64,000 bases of DNA. It comes from Neospora caninum Liverpool. Its lineage: Eukaryota; Apicomplexa; Conoidasida; Eucoccidiorida; Sarcocystidae. Of this stretch, positions 58,201 to 64,000 are shown piece by piece. Numbering within the stretch: the first letter of the stretch is position 1; each line of letters starts with the position of its first letter. The position numbers and the translations under genes were made by a program. The stretch covers positions 3,224,001 to 3,288,000 of the forward strand of contig NC_018397.1 of NCBI RefSeq assembly GCF_000208865.1, written 5' to 3'. A model generated the notes under the pieces. The model was not told where the DNA came from, ran no database searches, and saw only the letters and a program-made list of their open reading frames with translations.

Positions 58201-61200
58201 AACGGACGCGAAAGAGACGCATCGCGGGTGGAGCGCATCTGGCCGGTACGTGGCGGCGACCGACTTGTCGTGCGTTTCCCTCGGTCGCCTTCACCCGCGC
58301 CTCTGTTTGCCTGCGCACGGCCACCAACCTCTGACCATCCGCGAGTGTGCCGACGTGGAAAAGGCAGTGTCGAGTCCGAATGCGTTGACAGCGAGAAGGC
58401 CCGATTCGAAGATTCTCCACGCAACGTGGTCCCCGCAGGACCAGCGCGGGGTTCAACGCTGTCAACTGTCCCTGCATCTCCCCAAGCGCGTGGTGAGCGT
58501 CCGGTGTCTGGAACGGGACGTTGGTGAGAAGAGGACGGTTCCCCTGGTCTTGCGGCGCCTGTGCTTCTCTGTGAAATCAGGAGCCGACGGTACGCAGCCG
58601 GGTGCGGAATCCAAGGGCCAAGGGGGCCGTGAGGGGCAAGTTGATCGAGATAGATTGCCGAGTTAACGAATTCAATTTTTTTGAGGTAGACTGGAGACGC
58701 GGAGAGACCGAAGCGACGAGACTGGCTGGTCGCGTCGCCCCTCGAGGCCTCTTCTGGCAAGCCTGCGCGCTCCGGCAGATGCGGCGAAGACGGAAGGAAA
58801 TAAGAATATAACATAGAAGGCAGATTTTGAAGGCCTTGACTAGGCAGAGACAAAGAAGAGAAGGAACGAAGCCACGGCGGTGCCCCTATGGGCCTCGCTT
58901 CTCCATCGGCGGAGCGCCCACAGAGTCCCCCTTGCTGACTCCCGTCGACACTGTGCGATCGAGAAGACAGCGCTGGCGAACGCGGAGGAAGAAAGGCAGG
59001 GCGGGGAGGCACAGCCGTCCGACGGCGAGCGCCCTCGTCTCCCGAGGGGGGGACCCGCCTGGCGGGAAGAACGGATCCTGTCGCCGACGTCGATGAAGAT
59101 GCTTCTGTCATCCCAAAAGCCAATGTTGCGCCGAGGCGGCGCCACACGGCACGACGCCAAGAGCGAGGCGCCTCGTCCAATTCTCCCGCTCCGCGCCCTT
59201 CCGGGGGCGCGCGAAAACTCGACACAGAAGCAAACGACGACTGTGACAACAGATGTCTCGGTCGTGGGAGTGAGCTTTCTTCTGTGCTGCCCTGCTGATC
59301 TTCTCTTCTCTCAGGTACAGAGCTCAACGATCTCCCCCCCTGTCTCGGACGGCCGGTTCCCGCCCCTTCGCCGTCCACAGCGCCTCCCCGACTCCACCCC
59401 TCATGCTCGGCTCTGTCTGTCACCTCGCTGTATCCGCAGCGGCTCTTGCCTCGTAGAATCCGCGTCGAATTGTCCCCTCCGATTCCTCCACCCGCTTCGC
59501 TCGGACGCCTGGGGCCGCCATCCCCCGCCTCTGTGTCCCCGCCCACGCTCGTCTCTACCCAGGCCTCGCCGTCCTCTTGACGCCCGTCAGCAAAGGACCC
59601 GCGGCATTGGCACGACAGCGAGGAAACGTCGGGAGACGAGGCAGACCGATCGCCGCCTGGAAAAGGCGAGAGAGCTTCCAGGAATCCTGGATCGACTGTC
59701 GAAGAATCTGTACAAGGCGACTCGTCACTGGAGAGAAGCCGGCGCGAAGAGTCCTGCTTGCCTGTCGAATGCACGGGGCAAGACGAACAATGTGAAGGAG
59801 AGGGATCTGCTGGATTGCACCTGGCGCCATCCACAGGCTCTAGCTCCTGCTCGTTCTCGCATTGAAGCGTGTGAATTCGCTCGGTCCTCCATCCGAAGGC
59901 AAATACGCAGCTATCACGAATCTCCCCTTCCTCGAGGCGTAGCTCAATCCGAGTCGCAAACAGCTAAGAAACAAAAGAGACGACCGCAACAAAAAGGCAG
60001 ATCCAGGCAGCTCGGAATCAAATGTCGGGGAAACGAAGGAGCCTAGGCAGACTAAAGCCAGCATAATCCATAAAAAGGTTTGCTCAACCACTGGTTCACC
60101 ATCAACTACCTTGTTTCGACTTCGTACCGACTGTGTTATTGTAGCACATAAATCACCCTCGCCAAAGACATCTTAACGAGAACACTGAACGTGCCGAAAA
60201 AGACAACTCCTCTCCTCCACGGCGGACCGAGTTTAAAATTATTAATGGGAGAATAGCCAGACGCTAGGTTGCCGCAAGACACCCCCGGAGCATGATATCC
60301 CCTGGTTCCCGACCTCTCGCCCGTGTGCGGTATTGAGGCGTTGCGTACAAAACACCCGCCTGCCGCAACAACTACATAATAGGTTCCGGGTCGCGGGGTA
60401 TGTCATTGGCGGGTTCTCGGCTGTTCTCTTGCGCCTTTCCGTGCGCCCCGCCTCCTGCCCTCTCGTCACTGCCACAGTGAGAAGCAGTTCCAAATGCACA
60501 GAGTGACGGGGACGACGGCCGGGCATCCCGAGAGAAACACCTTCGTGTGCCGTTGGTGCCCTGCGTTGTCGCATTTCCTCTCACCTCTATGCGCCTGATG
60601 ACACCGGCGATCAGTCGACTAAAAAGGGAGCCTCCGCTTGTGTCGCTCCCCCGCAGAAACGTGAGCCATTCGTCGGAGAGAAGAAGGATCTGTTTGGTGT
60701 TCTTCCAGTTCTCTTCTTCGACTTCCACGCTCCATCGATGGGCCGGCAGAGTCGTCAACACCGTCAGAATGTCGTTCACCTCGATGGTCACTGGCCGCGA
60801 GAGAAGCTGCAGAAGATTCAGCTGAACGAGCAGAGCAAGGCCACTCACAATGCACGCAAAGGCATGAAAAAACGCGCGCTCTGGCCAAAGAAAATACACA
60901 TGGGAAATACGGGAATTCAAGTGTACAAGAACACGAAAACGTACGAGATGCGTCAATGTGTGATTACATTCACTCTTTTGCTGTATCTGTCTTTTGCATG
61001 CGTGGGAACGTCTATGCGCATCCACACAAACAGATGGGTGTCTCCTCGCGCTGCTGCGTCTCGTCCCTTCCCTCCTCCAAAGTGCCGTGGAGCGCATTCC
61101 CGTCCGGATTCCTTATCTCCCGGCGCGTGTAAGAAAGGAACGGAATCTGTATCAAGCAAAGTCGCTGCCTGGCGGCGTCGACTCCTCCCCACGGTGGGCT

Positions 61201-61512
61201 TCTCTATCTGGGATCTCGGATGAGCGTTTTCCGCCTTTCGATTGCGAATGACGACTTGACTCCGACAGCCCCCCCGTCTCGTCTCAAGCGGTGTTTTTCA
61301 GCTGTATTCACCTTGATACGGAGCGAGCGGATGCAGCCATACGTGACTTCCAGCGGAAAGGAGAAAGGCAGGAGGACGTTTTCTTTCAGACGAAGATTCT
61401 CCAGAGAGAGTTCCCCGGCAAGAAGAGAGAAATTCAGCTGGTCCCTCTGGATGTCCTGGAAGACGGAAGATAGCGCGGCGTTCAGCCGCGAGAGAAGCAA
61501 GGACGTCAGCAT
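16009..61512 (-). CDS. Giant VPS13-family bridge-like lipid transfer protein, 12 exons, about 13,404 aa
   Basis: VPS13 proteins form long hydrophobic-groove rods that move phospholipid between membranes at contact sites. Exons (high to low): 61512-61312, 60821-60585, 59963-56542, 56257-46278, 45665-41968, 41398-39597, 38945-37499, 36967-33737, 33169-30260, 29849-28566, 28131-25325, 25204-16009. They total 40,215 bases, and every junction keeps phase (0,0,2,1,0,2,0,0,0,0,2). Chorein_N occupies residues 1 to about 187. VPS13 core fragments recur to about 6929. VAB-type repeats occur between about 7560 and 10800 (FAPFWVVN, FTLVNN). The VPS13_C/ATG2_C region is at about 11945-12560 (VSLVDDSPQELLYI, SIDLIGNPLSL). 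A PH-like end runs from about 12728 to the stop. Between these lie very large Ser/Arg/Gly-rich inserts. The ATG follows an in-frame TGA at 61564-61566 and begins MLTSLLLSRLNAAL, the family's classic start. Apicomplexans carry more than one VPS13 paralog, so no letter is assigned. Confidence 0.93.
25325..28131 (-). CDS. VPS13-like exon 11: best-preserved VAB (SHR-BD) repeats
   Basis: Residues 9405-10340. VKLFAPFWVVNRHPEPILVV at about 9875 is a textbook SHR-BD/VAB motif ('V.L..PYWVVN....PL......'), and IINVFSRFTLVNNLPFDLWI at about 10155 is the next repeat with its conserved Asn. In characterised VPS13 proteins this domain binds adaptors that place the protein on specific organelles. Phase 0 acceptor CATGCAG, phase 2 donor AGC AC|GTAAGT. 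Confidence 0.92.
28566..29849 (-). CDS. VPS13-like exon 10: VAB repeat
   Basis: Residues 8977-9404. It opens VYRYLFDLASALGAQQLLPA, then FPERWVPLSLPSLEPL at about 9020, matching the 'VP......L.LRP' pattern of VAB repeats. The end (VALAVTVYGKTRDLFSETDP, then FFEIGIEPPLR) forms strands that continue into exon 11. Acceptor GCTTAG|GTG; donor CGG|GTACGG; both phase 0. Confidence 0.86.
30260..33169 (-). CDS. VPS13-like exon 9: VAB region with large insert
   Basis: Residues 8007-8976, phase 0 at both ends (GATCAG|ATT ... GAG|GTAAGT). Almost all is Ser/Gly/Arg-rich, disordered-looking sequence. The clearest ordered piece is at about 8545-8587 (SLEVEPLLLLPVQFLEDAIQ), where 'L.P.Q..E' resembles the 'L..G...PLP' strand of a VAB repeat. 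It is assigned to the gene because the frames join on both sides and the composition matches the neighbours. Confidence 0.78.
33737..36967 (-). CDS. VPS13-like exon 8: transition to VAB region
   Basis: Residues 6930-8006, phase 0 at both ends (CTTCAG|CGT ... CTC|GTAAGT). Recognisable pieces: RLTWLNVTVAPLVMDAVVET at about 7271, matching the VPS13 'LN.T.S...L..L' helix; VPRLWNLTGQPLLVRVLAW at about 7562, matching 'F.I.N.TG..L.V'; and MVCVRNHSTVPLL at the end, with the Asn that marks VAB/SHR-BD repeats ('L.NEL..PL'). The remainder is insert sequence. Confidence 0.87.
37499..38945 (-). CDS. VPS13-like exon 7: VPS13 'EP(L/V)xEPW' segment
   Basis: Residues 6447-6929. Starts R/VNGGVWVCGKEFAASSAAS. 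The end, ITGRLCLLVSVDVIHRSMTT then EESVVEPWKWDVALLH, matches the highly characteristic VPS13 element 'V..D.YN....WEPLIEPW.F.V' that closes the groove before the VAB region. A 12-base tandem repeat near its start encodes AASS. Phase 2 in (CTTCAG|A), phase 0 out (CAT|GTAAGG). The middle is Ser/Arg/Lys-rich. Confidence 0.88.
38877..38908 (+). repeat. 12-base in-frame tandem repeat in VPS13-like exon 7
   Basis: GAGGCTGCGGAC occurs twice in tandem (38877-38888, 38889-38900), followed by eight bases of a third copy. On the minus strand it encodes AASS repeats close to the exon 7 acceptor. Confidence 0.85.
39597..41398 (-). CDS. VPS13-like exon 6
   Basis: Residues 5847-6447. It begins VSVSGDEVAHLSVLGVLLMG, continuing the strand-helix pattern from exon 5, and ends MHLRAECIRVRVISIRVTIE, alternating hydrophobic strands typical of the VPS13 groove. 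The middle is Ser/Arg/Pro-rich insert. Acceptor TTTGCAG; phase 2 donor AAA AG|GTAAGA splits an Arg codon completed by exon 7. Confidence 0.85.
41968..45665 (-). CDS. VPS13-like exon 5: core segment with Ser-Pro repeats
   Basis: Residues about 4614-5846. It opens CSRRLLASVSEAMIP and moves at once into a Ser-Pro-Leu-Ala repeat encoded by a 27-base tandem repeat. Core-like strands are visible at about 4831 (GALTVQVSLLHVECVLPCLA), 5369 (LRVSLVHTSVMFLSP) and 5558-5610 (VHDLSWLKTASRRVLVDGF, TIRVGARLLQNRRLEISMPV). The last strand, DQVSLCVEVDVDPVS, leads straight into exon 6. It ends in phase 0 (GTGTCG|GTAAGG). Everything else is low-complexity and Arg/Ser-rich. Confidence 0.82.
45516..45596 (+). repeat. 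27-base in-frame minisatellite, three perfect copies, inside VPS13-like exon 5
   Basis: Three identical 27-base units at 45516-45542, 45543-45569 and 45570-45596, followed by a partial fourth. On the minus strand each unit encodes nine residues, giving a Ser-Pro-Leu-Ala-rich repeat (unit SPLSPLASP). As the unit length is a multiple of three, copy-number change would leave the frame intact. Confidence 0.92.
45666..46277 (-). other. VPS13-like intron 4
   Basis: 612 bases, pyrimidine-rich as read on the plus strand. The donor GTT G|GTAAGTC is strong. The acceptor at 45672-45666 (GGATCAG|AC) is the one that keeps phase; a nearby CTGCAG would shift the frame into a stop. No other feature was seen. 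Confidence 0.65.
46278..56257 (-). CDS. VPS13-like exon 4: 10-kb exon of the VPS13 core
   Basis: A single open exon of 9,980 bases, residues about 1287-4614. It starts NLKPSVEEREAYIAAWRRHL, resembling the VPS13 'RP........WW.YA' element. Core-like blocks recur at about 1843 (LLFTCNELYFHRLNW), 2150-2257 (VVLYGEMSGPVVVTVSP, a long helix, then CVAVKSPVRCLVPL), 2410 (ILIDFGVCVIDSQILFP), 2873-2943 (FGTYLVHPVALRVCGDV ... GLFVEVSDDDVRRLSALV) and 4577-4614. These resemble the repeated 'strand, PV.LIP..., L.V.LG, S..qy..l..l' units of the channel. The rest is Ser/Arg/Pro/Gly-rich insert. Intron 3 (284 bases) precedes it. It ends in phase 1 (GTT G|GTAAGT). Confidence 0.88.
56542..59963 (-). CDS. VPS13-like exon 3: end of chorein domain, first low-complexity insert
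   Basis: Residues 147 to about 1287. It opens LFATRIELRLEEGEIRDSCV and AFGWRTERIHTLQ, equivalent to the family's 'N..V.I..IHIRYED......FAFG..L..L....'. A block at about 578 (KKIEFVNSAIYLDQL) matches the VPS13 'L.L..L.IYWD' element. The end (TLTLKKDQVTSIFQWIQYTI) matches the helix before the RPS/WW segment. Between them is Ser/Arg/Gly-rich sequence with no domain. It ends in phase 2 (AT|GTAAGC) and splits a Met codon with exon 4. Confidence 0.9.
59964..60584 (-). other. VPS13-like intron 2
   Basis: 621 bases, donor GAG|GTGAGA and acceptor TTTCTTAG|CTG. It is comparatively AT-rich (for example around 60070-60240), which contrasts with the flanking GC-rich exons. No other feature was recognised. 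Confidence 0.75.
60585..60821 (-). CDS. VPS13-like exon 2: chorein domain, middle
   Basis: Residues 68-146, phase 0 on both sides (GTTCAG|CTG ... GAG|GTGAGA). It begins LNLLQLLSRPVTIEVNDILT, which continues the exon 1 strand and matches the family's 'IPW..L...PV.V.I.D....L'. The rest (WSVEVEEENWKNTKQILLL, then GGSLFSRLIAGVIRRIE) fits the charged helix and the strand leading to the next chorein block. Confidence 0.94.
60586..61311 (-). other. VPS13-like intron 1 and exon 2 surroundings
   Basis: Intron 1 spans 61311-60822 (490 bases), with donor AAG|GTGAAT and acceptor GTTCAG. A longer open frame reading 61097-60372 spans part of this intron, but its portion upstream of 60822 does not resemble chorein, whereas splicing at 60821 restores the family pattern. 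Nothing else was recognised in the intron. Confidence 0.7.
61312..61512 (-). CDS. VPS13-like exon 1: chorein N-terminus
   Basis: Encodes residues 1-67 with DQLNFSLLAGELSLENLRLK and LPFSFPLEVTYGCIRSLRIK, which align well by eye with the chorein N-terminal pattern (DQL...G...L.NL.LK......P..V..G.I..L...I). This segment is the membrane-facing entrance of the lipid channel in characterised VPS13 proteins. The exon ends in phase 0 at ATC AAG|GTGAAT. The start ATG at 61510-61512 is the first in-frame ATG after a stop. Confidence 0.95.
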
Positions 61513-64000
61513 CGTTCTGTCGCCTCGCGGTGTCTCGCCTCGTCCTATCGTGGCAAAGGCTCGTCACGCTTCGAACCCCGCCGCCTGTCCAGAGCGGAGC
61601 AGCCCTGCAGACGATTTCGCTGCATTCGAGAGAGAAGACGTGTCCGAAAGAGACTTGGAAAACGCAGTGGCGCACGAGAGGTGAGCGAATTTCACTTCTA
61701 TACCGAGCTCCCCGACTGTCTCTTACCAGGAGCCATCCTGGTGAAGCGACGCCGGCTATCGCAAATCGACAGTAGACACGAAACAGGAAACCAAGAGCAA
61801 ATCGAAAAAGCCGCGAGAAAACCGTCGTACCGAGGCGGTCGTCTTTCAAACGGTCACACCAAGACACTGCCGGTACACCCCAGTGTGTAGCGGGAAGCGG
61901 GTGTAATGTGGGAGATGGTGCCGGGAAGAGGTCAGCGCGCGGGCCTTGGAGTCGCGCTGAGATGCACCAGTGCGTCTCCTAGAATAAGGAGAGAAGGGGG
62001 CGGAGCGGACCTGCCGCAAAACGCGGCATGCTTCGACGGGCGTTTATCACGTTGTTCCACACTCAAAGCCAATCCCCGCTCGAGGCCGCACCTCTTCCTC
62101 GTTTTTAAAAGAACCAAGTGGTGAAGCATCACAGTACGAAGTCACGAAGTCTGTTCCTGCGTATTATGGACCACACGACGCCTCTTCGCGTCCCGGCAGA
62201 AAAAGCCGACTGCCGGCGAGCGTAAGGCCTCTCCTTCCCTCTGCCTTTCCCTCCCGTTAGCTGCGCTGAACGGGTTGTGAGCATTCACTCGTCCTTGGGA
62301 AAGAACATCCACGGAAAAGGTACGAAATACGAAACGAGAAGGCTCCTCGTTCTTTCAGTGGGAAAAAAGGGACGGGGAGTGCCCACCAGCTGGAAGAGAA
62401 AGATCCAGGACGTGGCTGATACTGCAATTCAAATCGAAAGTTGCGGAAGCACGCGGCCGCATGCTTGAGTCCTAGGCAATTCTTCACCTTCCAGAAGAAG
62501 ACAACGGAACCGGAGACGCATATATTGTCGTTGGCCCGGGCACACACATGACAAAGGAACATGACGGGCCGAAGAAAGGCCGGTAGCTCAAGAGGAACGA
62601 AGAGCGTGAAGGGAAGCAGCTACGAGCTCGACTCGCGCACGACGAACTCCTGGAAATGAATACCTGGAGGAGGCAATAATTATCCGGCAGCGCGACGAAA
62701 AGGAAAGGAAGCGCAAGGCGCCTACACATCACGCAAAGCGTCATAGCCAGCAGGCAGCAGGGTTGCCCGATTACGCAGACAAGGAAGACCAGATCACAGG
62801 GATTGGGGTAAAGTCAAAAGGGGAAGCACACGCCTGCTGAGGAAGAAGACAAGCGGCGCAGAAGGCGGCGAGGGACTTTACGGGGTGAGTGCTTCGTGGA
62901 ACTCGCCAAGGAAGCGCCGGTGACGGTTCCGCTACATGGCCGACGGTCACCGTTGTCGACACAGAGCCTCGTTACGAAAAGTGGGATGGGTATGTGACAC
63001 ATCTGAGGACCGCAGGGCTGAGAGGAAGACAGAACAACGACCACTAGTTAAGTGTCTAAATGTGGCACAAGGACCTCGACAGTTATATCGCCCCACAGGC
63101 GTCGAGAGAGCGATACGTTTCTTCACGAGTTCGTGAGAAACTCTAGTAAGGAAGCAGGTTTTGGACAGGTAATTTGTAATCTGAAGAAGCGTAGAAACTG
63201 TGGAAGGTCGGTTGGACAGTCGTACGCGTTTTTTAGGGAACCGCAAGAGCGGGCACGAGAACTGGGCAGGAGAACAACAAAAGGACAACAGCTGTGTGTT
63301 TTTTAGACTTAATGGCAAAAGTCCGAATTTATGAGGCTCCGAAAGTGTAAAAAATGACACAGTGGGGGAGAGATGCCAGGATTTAGCACGGGGCACGGTG
63401 TGCCAAGTCAATGTGTTCGGCAGCCGGAATCCTTCGAGTGACTGTACCAGGGCAAACGAGCAAATAGAAGACAGGTGAAGAAACGAAACTGACAATGCCG
63501 AGTGCTGAATCGAGAAGAAACTACAGTGACAGAGAAATCGCTTCATCAAAGAGAGAAAACAACAGTGAGCCTCCATGGGTATCAAAGACTACTGAAGTCA
63601 GCGCTTCTGCGAATATAGACCTTCCGGCAGTATCCGGCTCGGGAGCTGTGGAGAGGTTCAACTCAAGGGAGCGCGTGGAGGGACTTCTTCGCGTTGTGAG
63701 TTTGGCACGGCTTCCCCCGAGAAAAAAGTCAGTCCACAGAAAGGGAAAATAACTGGGGAAGTGCATTTTCTTCCATCTGGCGCCAGATGCAGGAGGTAAT
63801 CATACCCTACAAGCGGGGAAACAGCAATCGTGGTTTTTTCTCTGCATGCTGCGTACATGAATTTTGTTGCTGTTTGAGCTGCATGCGCGTTTCTGGCAGT
63901 CAAGGCCTAGCATCTTGCAAAACGGTATATGGAAATCCCATCTCCTGACACGTCCGCAGCTGTCAATTACCAGGCATGAAACGTTGCTGCGAGAAAAGTG
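61513..64000. other. Upstream region of the VPS13-like gene
   Basis: No recognisable gene. An in-frame stop at 61564-61566 precedes the VPS13 ATG. GC content falls compared with the gene body. The region holds several GCATGC palindromes (62026-62031, 62459-62464, and TGCATGC at 63843-63849 and 63880-63886), a motif known in coccidian promoters but also expected by chance. A 212-codon minus-strand open frame (62947-63585) has no recognisable domain and no splice partners, and is not called. Confidence 0.6.
63843..63886. promoter_or_regulatory. Pair of TGCATGC palindromic motifs
   Basis: Two TGCATGC heptamers, 37 bases apart start to start, at the edge of the window. TGCATGC is a described coccidian/ApiAP2-type promoter element. 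The pair lies about 2.3 kb from the VPS13 ATG, so it could belong to that gene or to a gene beyond the window. Weak evidence, since the palindromic 6-mer core occurs often by chance. Confidence 0.25.

Noticed and set aside
60372..61097. 241-codon minus-strand frame as a separate gene
   Set aside because: Only 60821-60585 matches the chorein pattern, and it splices in phase 0 to exons on both sides; the remainder is intron read-through.
62947..63585. 212-codon minus-strand open frame upstream of VPS13
   Set aside because: No recognisable domain, no convincing splice sites, and Ser/Leu/Phe/His-rich composition without a signal peptide. Kept as intergenic.

Overview
The window reads as a piece of a coccidian apicomplexan genome of the Toxoplasma/Neospora/Hammondia type. 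Evidence for this: intron-rich protein genes with short introns (120-680 bases, GT-AG, mostly GTAAG/GTGAG donors and CAG/TAG acceptors); GC-rich coding sequence packed with Ser/Arg/Pro/Gly low-complexity inserts; exons up to 10 kb; and a secreted single-domain Kazal inhibitor whose 79-residue length matches what I recall for the Neospora inhibitor NcPI-S. Species cannot be fixed from the sequence alone.

Three genes account for the window. (1) Plus strand, 2166-12220: a 14-exon DDHD-domain phospholipase (PA-PLA1 / Sec23ip-DDHD family), about 1576 aa, with GYSLGS as the lipase serine motif and all four D-D-H-D residues present but separated by a large low-complexity insertion. (2) Plus strand, 13433-14352: a two-exon, 79-aa secreted Kazal-type serine protease inhibitor with Met at the predicted P1 position. 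(3) Minus strand, 61512 down to 16009: one 12-exon gene of 45.5 kb whose exons join without a frame error into about 13,404 codons. It has a chorein N-terminus, many scattered VPS13 core fragments, VAB (SHR-BD) repeats, a VPS13_C/ATG2_C-like region and a PH-like C-terminus. It is therefore a giant VPS13-family bridge-like lipid transfer protein.

The rest is flanking or intergenic DNA: 1-2165 (upstream of the phospholipase), 12221-13432 (between the two plus-strand genes), 14353-16008 (convergent 3' ends of the Kazal and VPS13 genes) and 61513-64000 (upstream of VPS13). No rRNA, CRISPR or transposon was recognised. Small repeats are present: a CT-rich minisatellite in a phospholipase intron, a TA microsatellite, C/G homopolymers, and in-frame 27-base and 12-base repeats inside VPS13 exons.

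Both large genes act on membrane lipid: one hydrolyses phospholipid, the other is predicted to channel lipid between membranes. There is no evidence here that they work together; adjacency in this genome type does not imply an operon. Exon joins were made by eye from splice consensus plus frame and protein continuity, so internal boundaries are predictions.
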